Source of the DNA: Phellopilus nigrolimitatus
Lineage: Eukaryota > Basidiomycota > Agaricomycetes > Hymenochaetales > Hymenochaetaceae
Assembly (NCBI GenBank): GCA_021029095.1
Contig: JAJOHG010000001.1
Coordinates: forward strand, 992,001-1,056,000
Length of the DNA stretch: 64,000 nt
Reading direction: 5' to 3'
A program made the translations under genes and the position numbers. Positions 33,344 through 44,902 of the stretch are shown piece by piece. How positions within the stretch are numbered: the first letter of the stretch is position 1; every line of letters starts with the position of its first letter. The notes beneath the pieces were generated by a model. That model was not told the DNA's origin and ran no database searches. It saw nothing but the letters and a program-made list of their open reading frames with translations.

Positions 33344-36300
33344 TTACCCCTTATTTTTGTCCGCTAAGCCGTCTGGCTGAGCGGGAGGATATCGACAATA
33401 CTTGTCAGATATGAAAGTGACCGTCCAGGTACCTAAGGTATCGTTGTCAGTTTGACCCAAGCTTGCCGGGCAAAGGAGTAACTAGCTCACCTTCTAATGC
33501 AGAGTAAATTGAGTAATCATGGCTCATCACGCCAGAGACAGTGTGCGTCTCCAACACCTTGCTCTGCTTGGCGCCCTTGCGGGTCGGTACTTCCGAACGT
33601 TGGTATGTGAACGTAAACGGAGGTTCGCCGACGAGCGTGAATATAATCTGCGCCTGGCTGCCTTCGTGAATGTTCTCGAAGTACTCGCGACCCGCGGCAA
33701 CTTGAGCTGACGGCAGCGCATGCACCTCAAAATTGATGTTGTCCACGGCCGTCTTGCACATTTGCTGCTGATGAGAGATGGAGGTGATGGAAAACTCGCC
33801 CGCGTGCTGTTGCACCAATGCAAAGGGCGATTGCTTCGCAACTTGCTCGTGCTGCTTGCGGTTAGACTTGTACCTGTCGATGGATTCAGATTTAAACTAG
33901 TAGATTTTTCTCTACTATGGGAACTTACCCGATAGTCCACGGCGGAATCCCTTCCAGCTGGAATTGTGTGATATCACCGACACAGAAGTGCTCACGACGA
34001 TCAAAGGGTACGATCGCCGCGGACTCAGCGACGTCGACCCATATAGACGTCTTCAGAGGATCCGTAATTGCTTGTTTGCAGGACGAAGCATCTCTCACAG
34101 ACTCTATTGTCACAAGGTGCGGCCCTATGGAGTTAAACACATAGTTTGGCAAATTGACGCGCCATTGCGTCTCCCACAGCTCGACCGTCTGACGATGCAC
34201 TTCGCTCGCGGCGAGGTTCTTAACGGACAATTCTAAGTGGAATGGTGGCCTACCATCCAGGATGATCATGTCGTCCGTAGAATATGACTCGGACGGGACA
34301 AAGGTATCGCGCAGACAGTGTGTGAGCCGCGTCAGCTTCTTGAATTCTGCAGATGGCCGTCCGACGACCTCCTGTTCGAAAAGTAGACGCTCGTTGCGCG
34401 GAATAACGTGATGTCTGTTTTGCGAGACAGGGTAATTCGAATCGCCGATGTGTTTGATTTCATAATAAATACGGCCTGCCTGCGACGTCAAAAGCTGGAT
34501 GCGAGTTTGTGACTGAATACTGCTTATAACTGGCGAGTCCAGAATCCTTGTGCCTCCAGCTTCGCTATTGCGTGCGATATTATAGCCAATCTGGAATGGC
34601 GGGCGTCCTAAACAAGTTGTTGTTCAAGTCATTTTCAATCAAAACCGAAACAAAGTCTTACCTGTCATTTCCAGATCGACGTGGTCTTCTTTCCCTTCAC
34701 AAACAGGTGCGCGAATGAAAGAACCGTTGTACTTCATATATTTAACATCCGTATTCGGCGACAGCTTCACAGCAGGGCGGGATGTCCAATCCACCGTGTA
34801 ATCTGCTTCCGCCTCAATGACAGTACCTGGGCATTGCGAATCCGTAATCTACACAAGCGTAAGTATAATCCACAAAAAGATATAACATGCAGGATATCAC
34901 CTCAAGCAAGCGGTAGACACCATTCTTATTGACAATCAAGAAGTCGTTAGGCGCGCTCAAAACCGCCGTCCGTGGAAGACTCGATGAATTGGCTAGTTCG
35001 TACTTCACTTTCCAGGGCTGTAAACGTTGAACGTACGTTCAGAAAGGAAGCCTGACTCGCATATTAGAAGGAGTTCTCACCCCTTCGCCAGTCAGGCGCA
35101 ACGGCAGACGAGCTTCTTGATTTTCGAGGATTATCATTTTCCGTTTTCCGTCTTTCGTATAAAAGCGAACGTTTGGCTGGTGTGAAAAATAAGAAACTTC
35201 AGTGTCATGGCCTCTCTTAAAAATGGGGGCACTGACCTTTACCCGACGGACGTTGACGGACATGCCCGGGACGGCGAGGTCTTTCCTGCATTTATAGGAA
35301 TCCTCAACACTGACGAGATCAACCTGAAACATGCCACCCTCCTCATCAATGGCAGATGGAATGGGGACCTTCAGCTTCTCTCTACTCTTCTTTAAGTCTT
35401 TCATCTGTAGCATCTCTGACCCTTTCGGACCAACAATTTGAACTTCAAGGTTCCAAGGCCCATCTCCCTAAAGCACAACTCAATTTAATAATCGTTAAAA
35501 AGCAATTCCATTTTCTTACCCGTAAGTCGACTTCGACATCCACAGCGCTTCCAGAACAACTATTAATCGAGCGTCTGCTACCGACTCCACTTGCGCCGTT
35601 GAATACGAAGCTAGCAGACGCCAATGGATGGACGACTTGATTTATACTTGGTCCGTCAAGTTTGATGCGCTTGTAATTGGCGTCGCTCAAGGACACAAAT
35701 GTGTACGTGTAGTCCCCGCTACTTTCTGGCTGAAGCGTGATCTCACCCCGCGAGCCCTGAAACGTACGTGACATCTCTTTGATCGGTTCGCTATTGCGCT
35801 TTTGTTGGTAGAACACCTGGAAGGGGGGTTTTCCATGCAGTACAAGGTAGGCGGAGACACCAGTATCGCCAGAACTAAGCAAACATGTGTTTGAGATGGG
35901 CATAAAGGATACATAAACAGAGCATTCGGCACTCACCATTCGTGTATGCGTCTCCAATCGATTTCGGCGGTTGGGAAGGGCTGTTGGATAACCCGGCAGG
36001 ACTCGGGACTGAGCACGTCACCAGGACAGTGCTGTCCCTTCACGCCGACAACTGAATATTCTCCTGGCCCACTCGCCGTCAACGAGAACTGAGACTTTCC
36101 GGCCGGGAGAGTCATTGATTTTAACCATGGCTTTGATGCCTTCTTATTCGCACCTGCCCCTTGACCCGGCTGATACTGGACGGTCACGTCCCAAGGACCA
36201 TCCTCGGGGTCAAATTCTTTGGCAGCGATAACCAAAGATGTTTCAGAGCCGATGAGAAGACTCGACGGTTTGCCGGGAGCACAGTCTCTGAATGACACAG

Positions 36301-37932
36301 CTGCTCGACGGAGCACAGTAACTAAGCGGATCGTCTCTTTCGACAAGCGGAGACTAGCGTCCGTCGTACGCGCGGCAGGGTTTGGTGCCAAAGTGCGTAG
36401 ATTACCTAAACCGTCAGAAAGCGAATCCAGCACATACTCATGCAAGCCGGCGATATCGAGTGGCATGTCGAGGGGGATACGCAATTCATGTGCTTGGCCT
36501 TGCCTCTGTAGTCGTTGGAAGTCAAAACCAAACAACAAGGAACTATCAACTAGAACGTACATTGGGCATTCCCTCGATCCTATCAACTGCAAAATATTCT
36601 CGCCTGCCATTGATTTCTTTATGCCACTTTAAACTCAAAGGCGGCACGCCGAAAACTTTGATGGCAAGCTCTTCCTTCGAGCCCATGCAACGTATTCCGT
36701 TTCCCTTTACAATGCTATCTGGCACGAACTCGGCCTGAGGGCAGGGCACAACGGAGACCTCACCAAAAAAAATGCGTGCCATGTTCGTCGTCGTCGAGTC
36801 AAGCACGCGCTCTAGTCTTACGGTTCCTGGCTTGGTGACCTTCAGATGCACGACAGACTGCGTTTTCTCCAGCTCCTGCGAAGAAGGACCTATCAGATAA
36901 TTATTGCCTTCGGCCAAATCCTCATCCTCGTCATCCCAATCATCATCGCTATTCTCCTCAGAGTCGGCCGATGCAGAGGCTTTCGTAAGTTTAAGGGCTT
37001 CCAATCGCTGCTGTTCAATATTTCGCAACTCTCTGGCATTCAAATCGACATAATCGACCTTTTCAGTTCCAGGGATGGAAACCGAGTAACGAATGTGAGA
37101 AGGTTTGGTGTTGTTCAGAAGGACGGGTATGAGAATCATATTTGCAGGAGGGCTGAGACAATAGGTGTGTCCTCCAGGATTCAATTTTGCTGTGCTTTGT
37201 TTAACAAGAAAAGTAAGAAACATTAGCTAGTGAAGCTTGCGATATGTATTACCTGATTGGTGACATTCTGACGGTGTGTTCTCCCTTCAGGTGTTCATCA
37301 CCAACGAAGAGATCGCGAAGATTGATCATTCGTCCACTTGTCGACATTTCCTTCCGATCTTTGAAATGTAGATATAAATTTACGTGTAAGGAAGCTATGA
37401 TAAAAAGCTCACAGAAGTCTCTGGCAGACGAAGACAGCGAATAAGACGACACGCCAACCTGCGAATATGTTAATAGATGTGACAAGATAAATGGCGCCAG
37501 GATGTTTATTACCTGCACGGAGCCAAAGAGCACACCATCCATCAAGCAAAGGCTGACTATCTGCAAAATTACCGCAGCTGCAGCGTAGTTCAGCCTGGGT
37601 ATACGGAGCCGTTTGAGGACAAGGCAAAATCCAATATCAACAAGAACCCATTTCAGAGTTAGATTTGTCGTGTGGTCCGCAAGCACTAAGCTATGCAACC
37701 AGTCGAAAATTTTGATTGCCTATAGTGGAGGGGAGATATGGAACCAAAGTTACAAGAACTTGAGTGGCTCGAATAAGTAAAGTATACACACTAGACGTAC
37801 CTGGCAGAGGAGCCCAAGGCTTAGTATATAGAGACGCTGCGATGGCGCGTCTACGATCGATTCCGGGATGAGAGGCTGTCTAGATGTGTCGGTTGGAGGT
37901 TTTGTAGCGGACGCAAGGCCTGCATTCGACAT
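33344..37932 (-). CDS. POM152: Nucleoporin POM152 (membrane ring of the nuclear pore)
   Basis: ATG 37932 (MSNAGLASATKPPTDT) leads to the conserved PLIPESIVDAPSQRLYILSL and three hydrophobic segments (YILSLGLLCQAIKIF, LKWVLVDIGFCLVLKRL, AAAAVILQIVSLCLMDG), then a long lumenal part of repeated Ig-like units. Each unit has the G-x-P-P-F/L pattern: FGVPPLSLKWHKE, HGKPPFQVFYQQK, GRPPFHLELSVKN, LEGIPPWTIGY and VGEPPFTFTYQ. The last exon reads WTVTFISDKYCRYPPAQPDG and stops at 33344. About 1,250 residues, about 12 introns, close to the family's size. It anchors the pore complex in the nuclear envelope. Exon edges not listed one by one; all those checked keep frame. Confidence 0.9.
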
Positions 37933-38223
37933 CGCCGGCAGACGTTGAGACCAGCGCCGCCAAAACAGATATCACAGAGAGTCCAAGTCAATCAAGGTTG
38001 TTAGAAGACGTAAGAGGTCGTAAAGTATCCCTTCAGTGAGCAGGACTGGGCAAGTTGTCCGCTCCAGAGCTCGAGCGATGAGATGAAGACCAAAATCAAA
38101 CGTCGCGCTTGAAAGGAGAGTGCACGTGACTGACGCGTAGCTAGTCACACCAGTCATTGCTTATGTGGCCGGACTTTAAGTCTTAGCAGGAGCTAACACA
38201 CTCAGGTTACTTCCGAAGCTGCG

Positions 38224-40112
38224 ATGACATTATCTCGCCTCGCTGTGCGCCAGCTTAGGCAGCCGTCTCTTGCACGACGCTGGGCAAGTTCCTCTCCCAA
38301 AGCTCTTGCAGGTCTAAACTCCGTCTCCGAGGGCGATCTGGTTCACTTCTCGCGCATCCTCCCAGAGTCCTCTGTGCTCTCGACGCTCCCGCCAAGATCG
38401 TTGCCGACAGATGAACTAGCCATCTATAATACGGATTGGATGGGAAAATATAAAGGGAAGGCGACGACCGTCCTCAAGCCGAAGACAACCGAGGAAGTTA
38501 GTAAAATCATGAAATGGTGCTGGGAGAAGCGAATCGGCGTCGTGCCGCAAGGCGGAAATACTGGCTTGGTGGGCGGGAGTGTGCCGCTTGGTGATGAGCT
38601 GCTCATTAATCTCGGGAATATGTCCAAAGTGCGCTCATTCGACCCAGTCACCGGTGAGCCTATGGCGTTTTCTAAAATGAAAGAATTTCTTTCAATTTTC
38701 GTCGACTCGCAGGCATCCTGGTAGCCGACGCAGGCTGCGTGCTCGAATCATTATCTGAATATATTGCCCCACATAAATATATCGTCCCCTTGGATCTGGG
38801 CGCAAAGGGCAGGCGTGTATGTCCAAATTAGTACGCAGTGCATGTCCTGATTTTTGGATTTGTTAGCTGCATGATTGGTGGGAATGTTGCCACGAACGCT
38901 GGAGGGCTACGCTTGTTACGATATGGTTCATTGCATGGAACTGTTCTTGGGTTGGAGGTGGTTCTGCCAGACGGCACCATCTTAAATCAACTGTCGGAAT
39001 TACGGAAGGACAATACTGGTGAATCTCAACATCCGAAAATATGTGAAGATTTCTAACGTGAGATAGGCTATGATCTAAAACAACTTTTCATCGGAGCTGA
39101 AGGGACCCTCGGTATAATTACCGGAGTCTCTATTTTAGCAGCACCGGCTCCTCAGGCAACGAATAACGTCATTTTGGCTCTCCCCACTTTCAAGAATGTC
39201 CTCCCGCTCTTCATGAAAGTCAAACAGCACCTTTCTGAAATCCTATCGGCGTTCGAATTTATTGACCGCGGAGCATATGAACTTGCTGTTAAGCACGGGC
39301 AAGGAAAGGCACTAAGCGACGAAGATATCGAAGGAGCCGAATGCTTTGTTCTTGTGGAAACAAGCGGCGGAAAGCGCGAACACGACGAAGAGGTGAGTAA
39401 AAATGATACTGTTCTATATTGTTGACGATTTTCATAAATGATATTCTAGAAACTGAACGAATTGCTCGAGACATTACTGGAAGCCGATGAGCCGTTGATC
39501 AACACAGGCGTGCTTTCGCAATCGCCAGCACAGTTCGCTTCTATATGGGCTCTCCGGGAGGGCATTACTGAAGCCGTCTCGAAGGAAGGGAAAGCATATA
39601 AATATGATATTTCCATCCCTCTAGCATCTTTCAAGGACGTTGTTGACACGACTCGGGAGCACCTGCGTTCGAAGGGCCTGATCCGGGAGGGGGCAGTTAG
39701 ACACGTCGTTGGCTATGGTCATGTCGGTGACGGTTAGTTCACAGGCGTTCTTTCTTCCAGTCTTCCCGTCAAGCAAATGCTGATCTACGAGCTTTATAGG
39801 CAACTTACACCTGAACATCGTTGCAGACACCTATTCACCAGAAGTTCAGGATGCGCTAGAACCATTCGTATATGAGCTAGTCGGTTCGTTTACGACGCTG
39901 ATCGCTTACATCTGCCCGTTTGTTAATCTCTACACACTGATACATAAACAGGGAGCTACCGAGGGTCGATATCTGCAGAACACGGCATCGGATTGATGAA
40001 GACACACGCGCTTCAATACTCCAAAGACAAAGTGAGCAGGGACTGGATGAAGAAGATTAAAAATCTTTTTGACGAGCGGGGCATCATGAATCCGGGAAAA
40101 GTTCTTGAATAA
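38224..40112 (+). CDS. D-2-hydroxyglutarate dehydrogenase, mitochondrial FAD enzyme
   Basis: Oxidises D-2-hydroxyglutarate (or D-lactate) and passes electrons to the respiratory chain. ATG 38224 starts an Arg-rich mitochondrial leader ([20 protein letters not shown]). The FAD-binding PCMH domain has [70 protein letters not shown] and [17 protein letters not shown]. The C-terminal FAD-oxidase domain has [15 protein letters not shown] and [14 protein letters not shown] with the catalytic His, and ends NPGKVLE. About 525 residues. The intron 38813-38866 needs a GC donor to restore [11 protein letters not shown]. Similarity to D-lactate dehydrogenases (DLD) leaves the substrate slightly open. The next gene starts 173 bases downstream. 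Confidence 0.9.
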
Positions 40113-40285
40113 ATACGCCATGTACATACATAGTCTATCTGGACGGATGGGTATTTTCATCCCAATTCGGCGAGTAAAGATTCGTTCATGCTTATATAAT
40201 ATGGTTTCGGACTCCGAATGCGGGACTTGTTGGTTGAAGTTCAACCCTAGGAGAATTTTCACTAACCCACCTCCTCGCGTGAAAA

Positions 40286-42047
40286 ATGGTAAGCGGGGCC
40301 GTGAGTTGCAGCAGTAAACCCATGTCTTATTCACGCAACCCCGGCTCAGATATTCAATGACGGCGAGCAGCCCGTCAAGTTCTTCGTGCAACGAGACCTC
40401 CCGGAAGACGTGCTCAAGCCGCTCGAGGGCACCATAGAGGTGTGTACTTCCATGTAAAGCATGCTGGACGACGAGTAGAATTCATTATCTCACCATTTGT
40501 GCGAACATAGGAAGAGGGCGGCAGACTTGAGGAGAGGGTGCCGATCCGTGGCTATATCGTCATCCAACCTGGCACCGCAGAGGCTGAGCGCCTGTGCGCA
40601 ACCTGGCAGGTCGAAGAGAGGCCGCACAGGTACTTTGTACCATATACGTGGGTTGAAGCATGCAAGCAGAAAGGGCGACTTATACGTCAAATCTTCGTCG
40701 ATAATGCTTTTCCGGTCAAGATACATATCCACAAAACAATAGCCAATGTGAAGATAAGGGAGGAAGTGGCTGATACTATCAGTGTATGTACTTTTCCTGA
40801 TGGCCTGTATTTGTAGCTACCATTCCCTGGGATCCCACTTATATACTTTACTTTATAGATACATGGAGGAAATCCCGATGTGTCAGAAGAGGAGGCAACT
40901 GTCATTCTCGCGAGCAGTCAGGTCGAATCTTATCGAGACTTGCGGAAAGAACACCAAGGCAGTTCAGACACATTTGTCGAAAACCTCAAATGGTTGGAAA
41001 CCTGTGTCAAGCAAGAGCACTACTACCACAGTCCTAATCAAGTTAAGAACCCTGGTGGAAGACGACCTGGTGACGAGTCAGTACTCCCAATCTTTGAGAT
41101 CACAGTATTGGATTAAAGTACACTATACAGACGGACAGCATTCACGGAGGAAGACGAAGCAAATCTTTGCAATTGGATCGCAGCTGTGATACCTTACAAG
41201 GAATCCGGTGGCCGCACAGGTAATAAAATATATCAGGACCTCATCGCAAAGGTAGATTCATTTGTTTGATATTTTTTCCGAATCATTCTCATGTATGAAC
41301 ATGCAGGCTAATATGCCAGGCTTCGAATGGGTCGAACGACACACATGGCAATCCTGGCGCGAGCGTTATAAGAAGAACGCAGGCCGTCTCGACCAGCATA
41401 TCGCCGCTGTTGTCCTCCTCAACCAGAATGGCAACGGCGGCGCACCAAGCAAGGCGCAATTCGGCTACTTTAGGCTCACGGAGGGAAAGAATGTCCCTTT
41501 ACGTCGACCGCGCCGCAAGAAGAATAAGGATGGCGTTCTAGAGGACCTCGACCAGGCATCACAGTTTGTGGAGGGTTCTGAAGCGAGCGTGAGTGGTGCG
41601 CCGGACTTCGAGATTCAAGAGGGCGAGTGGAACATCCGAGAGGGGACTGATCCTCCACCAAATTGGGGGAAGCGACCTGCGTCAGATGGCGTAGACGCAG
41701 ACGTTAGAGATTACAAACGGTCGAAAACTGTGGACTCCGACGGTGCTTATCGCACATTCATGCTGACACCTACTGTCAACTTCAATACGCGGCCTGGCAG
41801 CAGGGTCATGAGGCACGATTCAGCCGAGGCTGGACCATCATACACAACTACGACGGAATTTGCTGCGGACTTCGGTGTCCAGGGTCCTGCAGCCATGCAT
41901 CCCGTTGACCATGACATTTTGGCGATTGCGCAGGAGTACCAGTTTACTGCGATTGAAGTGCGTGACTATTACGACCGAACGAGAGATATGGTTGCTACCA
42001 GACAGCGATTCGAGCGGATGCGAGTTTTCATGAATACGATGCCGTAG
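40286..42047 (+). CDS. RAP1: Telomere-binding protein Rap1 (BRCT + Rap1-type Myb)
   Basis: Component of the telomere cap (shelterin-like) in fungi. The start is supported by an in-frame TGA directly upstream; the ATG at 40286-40288 is followed at once by an intron (40289-40349). Domains in order: a BRCT fold (FNDGEQPVKFFVQRDLP, RGYIVIQPGTAEAERLC, HRYFVPYTWVEACKQKG); a linker; the Rap1 Myb domain RTAFTEEDEANLCNWIAAV...TGNKIYQDLIAK...HTWQSWRERYKKNAGRLD; a charged region with basic PLRRPRRKKNKDG; and a C-terminal helical part (HDILAIAQEYQFTAIEVRDY) that may be an RCT-like module. About 470 residues in six exons. Call rests on the BRCT-Myb order and the Rap1-specific Myb signature. Confidence 0.88.
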
Positions 42048-42134
42048 GCCTAGGTGTTTGTACCTTCGTAAATAAAATAGATGGAAGGCATGTTATGTAC
42101 AGGAACACAAACGATACATGTTACACTGGACAAT

Positions 42135-43666
42135 TTAGGGTACGTCGAGTTCTGCGAGCAACTGATATCCTGCTGCTCCTACCGGAGCTGATGGACTATC
42201 AAATGGTTTCTTCCGAGGCCTAAACGAATCATAAGTTCTAGCGGGGCTCGTGAGCGCAATGCACTCACTTTTCGCCAGCTGCAACTGAAGGGAACGAACT
42301 AAATAGATCCGGGTGCTTGGGCGGCGGTGACTCACTGGAAGACGTGAGTACAACTAAAGCAATGTAAAACGTAGAAAACATACCTGAAGTAGGGATGTTG
42401 TAACGCTTCCGTAGCGCTAATTCTCCTTTCTGGGTCATAAGTCAACATTTGGGACAGGAGATCAAGACCTGCCGCCGTCATGTAAGGAAACTTATACTGA
42501 AACTGAGGTGGATGAGGCACGGGCAGGGTCAACGTCTTTGCGAGTGGAAGAGATGCATAGCCTGGCCAAGACAATGATGTTGGAGGACCGAGGAGCTTGA
42601 ATATCATTGAGATAAGCTCGACTTCGCCCTTGGCCTGAAAGACGGGCTCTTTAAGCAGGAGCTCGCCAAAAATGCACCCGACGGACCACATGTCGACGGC
42701 AGTGGAGTACGTAGATGCGCCAAAAAGAATTTCTGGCGCTCTTAACCTACTGTCAATCAATCCGTCGTTACACACAGACAACTCAAACGTACCTATACCA
42801 TAAGGTAACTACGAGTTGCGTCATGCCGCCAACACCCACGGGATCACCAAACCGACGCGCAAGTCCAAAATCTGCGACCTTGATTGTACCGCGATTGTTC
42901 ATCAACAGGTTACTCGTCTTCAGGTCCCGATGCAAGATCCAATTTTGATGGCAATGTGCAACGGCGGACACCAATTGCAGCATAAGAGTCTTTATTTCCG
43001 ACTGGAGGAACGGCTGTGGCATGAGAGTAAGAAGGGACTTGAGGTCATGCTCGATGAAATCCATGACGATGAAGACTCTATGCCAGAGTTCGATTAAGAG
43101 TTCGCATCCCTGTGTGATGCCCTTTTGTCGTGGTACAGAAGTATGCGGCGACGCACGCACTGAGTTAATGTATCGCCAACGACGACCTCGCGAATCCCGA
43201 CGACGTTGTCGTGCTTGCACGCAATAAGAGCGTTGATCTCGCGGAGAGCAGTGATGGGGAAGCCGTATTTCTCCTCGTCGAGCTTGAGCTTCTTGAGCGC
43301 CACGATGTCGCCTGTCTGCTTGTCGCGGGCGCGGTAGACGACGCCGTACGAGCCTTCTTCGATCTGGTTCAACCGTTCATACGAGTAGACGGAGCGAGAG
43401 GGGATCAAGAGCGGGTGGCGAGTGCGCGGAGGGGCGTATTTGCTGTGCGACGAGGATAGCTTGCTCGAGGATGCCGCTGGCTGAGTCGAAAGTAGAATGG
43501 GGTCGGGGTCGTGTACTCTGATGTTTTTAATTTTTGCACGCTTTTTTATAACGCTCTGCTCCTTTGGAACTTGCTCGTCCTCGTCATCTGGAATGTCCCA
43601 TTTTGATCGCTTTCGCGAAACTGGAGTTGAAGGACCGGCTGTGAGATCGATAGGTGTACCAGACAT
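42135..43666 (-). CDS. Cyclin-dependent kinase, CDK11/CDC2L-like
   Basis: Nuclear Ser/Thr kinase of the CDK11 type, linked in the family to transcription and splicing. ATG 43666 (MSGTPIDLTAGPSTPVSRKR) begins a basic, disordered N-terminus. Kinase domain: IEEGSYGVVYRARDKQTGD (P-loop), VALKKLKLDEE (Lys), GFPITALREINAL (helix C), VFIVMDFIEHDLKSLL, ILHRDLKTSNLL (catalytic loop), ADFGLARRFGDP, LVVTLWYRAPEILFG, VDMWSVGCIFGELLL and PERRISATEALQHPYF. The DxWSVGCI..LL..P.F.AKGEVE pattern and overall similarity favour CDK11, although the helix-C sequence is PITALRE rather than PITSLRE. About 400 residues. Divergent from the thioredoxin gene. Confidence 0.87.
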
Positions 43667-43959
43667 GGTAGACGAGCGTGGGCTTGAAGTTGGCAAAAAG
43701 CTGCCAAATAAGGAGCCGTTTCCAGCCCGACGCCCGACGGCCTCTGTCAAGACTGCAGCGGGCTCGAGTCCGTTGCAGGCGCACACTTCCCTAAATACGT
43801 TATGGTTGTCTTGATGTAATTAAATAACACCGTTGTTGGAGAGATGAGAACACAACATAGAACTTACTTGTAATCATAATCCCATACTCGTCACGTGCTT
43901 GGGCTGTACTTGTGAGTCCAATCCACGCCACGCTCTCTTGCCTTTCCTTCGTTCCAGCC

Positions 43960-44690
43960 ATGTCGATAACCCACATAAGCACTACTACCCAGCTCGATGG
44001 AATCCTTTCAAAGTCGAAGGACAAGCTTACGGTAGCTCTGGCATGCACTCATACGTTCAATTTGTAGAGCTAACACTTCCGTGTCCGCAGGTCATTGACT
44101 TTCATGCCCAATGGTCAGGACGCCTTCGCCCCTCCTTCATCCTCTGCCCGTTCTGACTTGTGAATAATCCCTTGGTAGGTGTGGTCCGTGCAAGATAATT
44201 GCCCCGACGTTTGAGGCGCTCTCGAAACAGTTCAAGAACGTCAATTTCCTCAAGTGTGATGTAGACGATGCGCAGCCCGTGGCGCAGCGGTATAGCGTCG
44301 CCGCCATGTGAGTCTCGGCTTGAAATAATGCTTTCTACTGGCGTACTATCAGCATTCTTCCAGGCCCACGTTTTTATTCCTCAAGGGCAGCGACATAGTA
44401 GACGAAGTGAAAGGAGCCAACTCGTCGTAAGTCTCTTTTCTCCGTTTCCCTGGCTTCATTTTTAAATCTGAGCTTATATACGTCCCGAAATTTACAGAGC
44501 TCTGAAAGCTGCCGTCGAACGACACTCCTCTGGCTCAACAGGCGGCTCCGGTGCGTTCTCCGGCACAGGCCAGACTCTCGGTGGTTCGTCGGCAGGCGGC
44601 AGTGCCGGTAGTATCATCAACCTAACGCCTCAGACAAAGGTGATGCTAGGTTTAATAGGCGCCTATCTATTACTATGCTATTTCTCGTGA
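43960..44690 (+). CDS. Thioredoxin with C-terminal membrane anchor
   Basis: Five exons. Start ATG 43960 (MSITHISTTTQLDGIL). Thioredoxin fold with IDFHAQWCGPCKIIAPTFE (active site WCGPC), VNFLKCDVDDAQPVAQRY and the cis-Pro segment VAAMPTFLFLKG. After the fold come about 45 Gly/Ser-rich residues, then a single hydrophobic helix at the extreme C-terminus (VMLGLIGAYLLLCYFS), the layout of a tail-anchored protein facing the cytosol. About 165 residues versus about 105 for plain thioredoxins. Likely reduces disulfides at the surface of ER, outer mitochondrial or another membrane (inference). Head-to-head with the CDK11-like gene. Confidence 0.9.
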
Positions 44691-44902
44691 TGTAAGCTAG
44701 GACAGGCTGATATGGTTCTTTGTATTGTCTGCGGAGCCAATAAATGATATTAACCACTTTCTTGCTGCGTTCCAAGCACGTATGAATGTTGAACGCCATT
44801 TACAACGCATTTGAACCAGCAAAAGGCAAATATTACGCTAAAATACAGACAACAGGGGGACCATGCGAAAGCAGCAGGATATCCAAAAACACAGCAGAAA
44901 AA

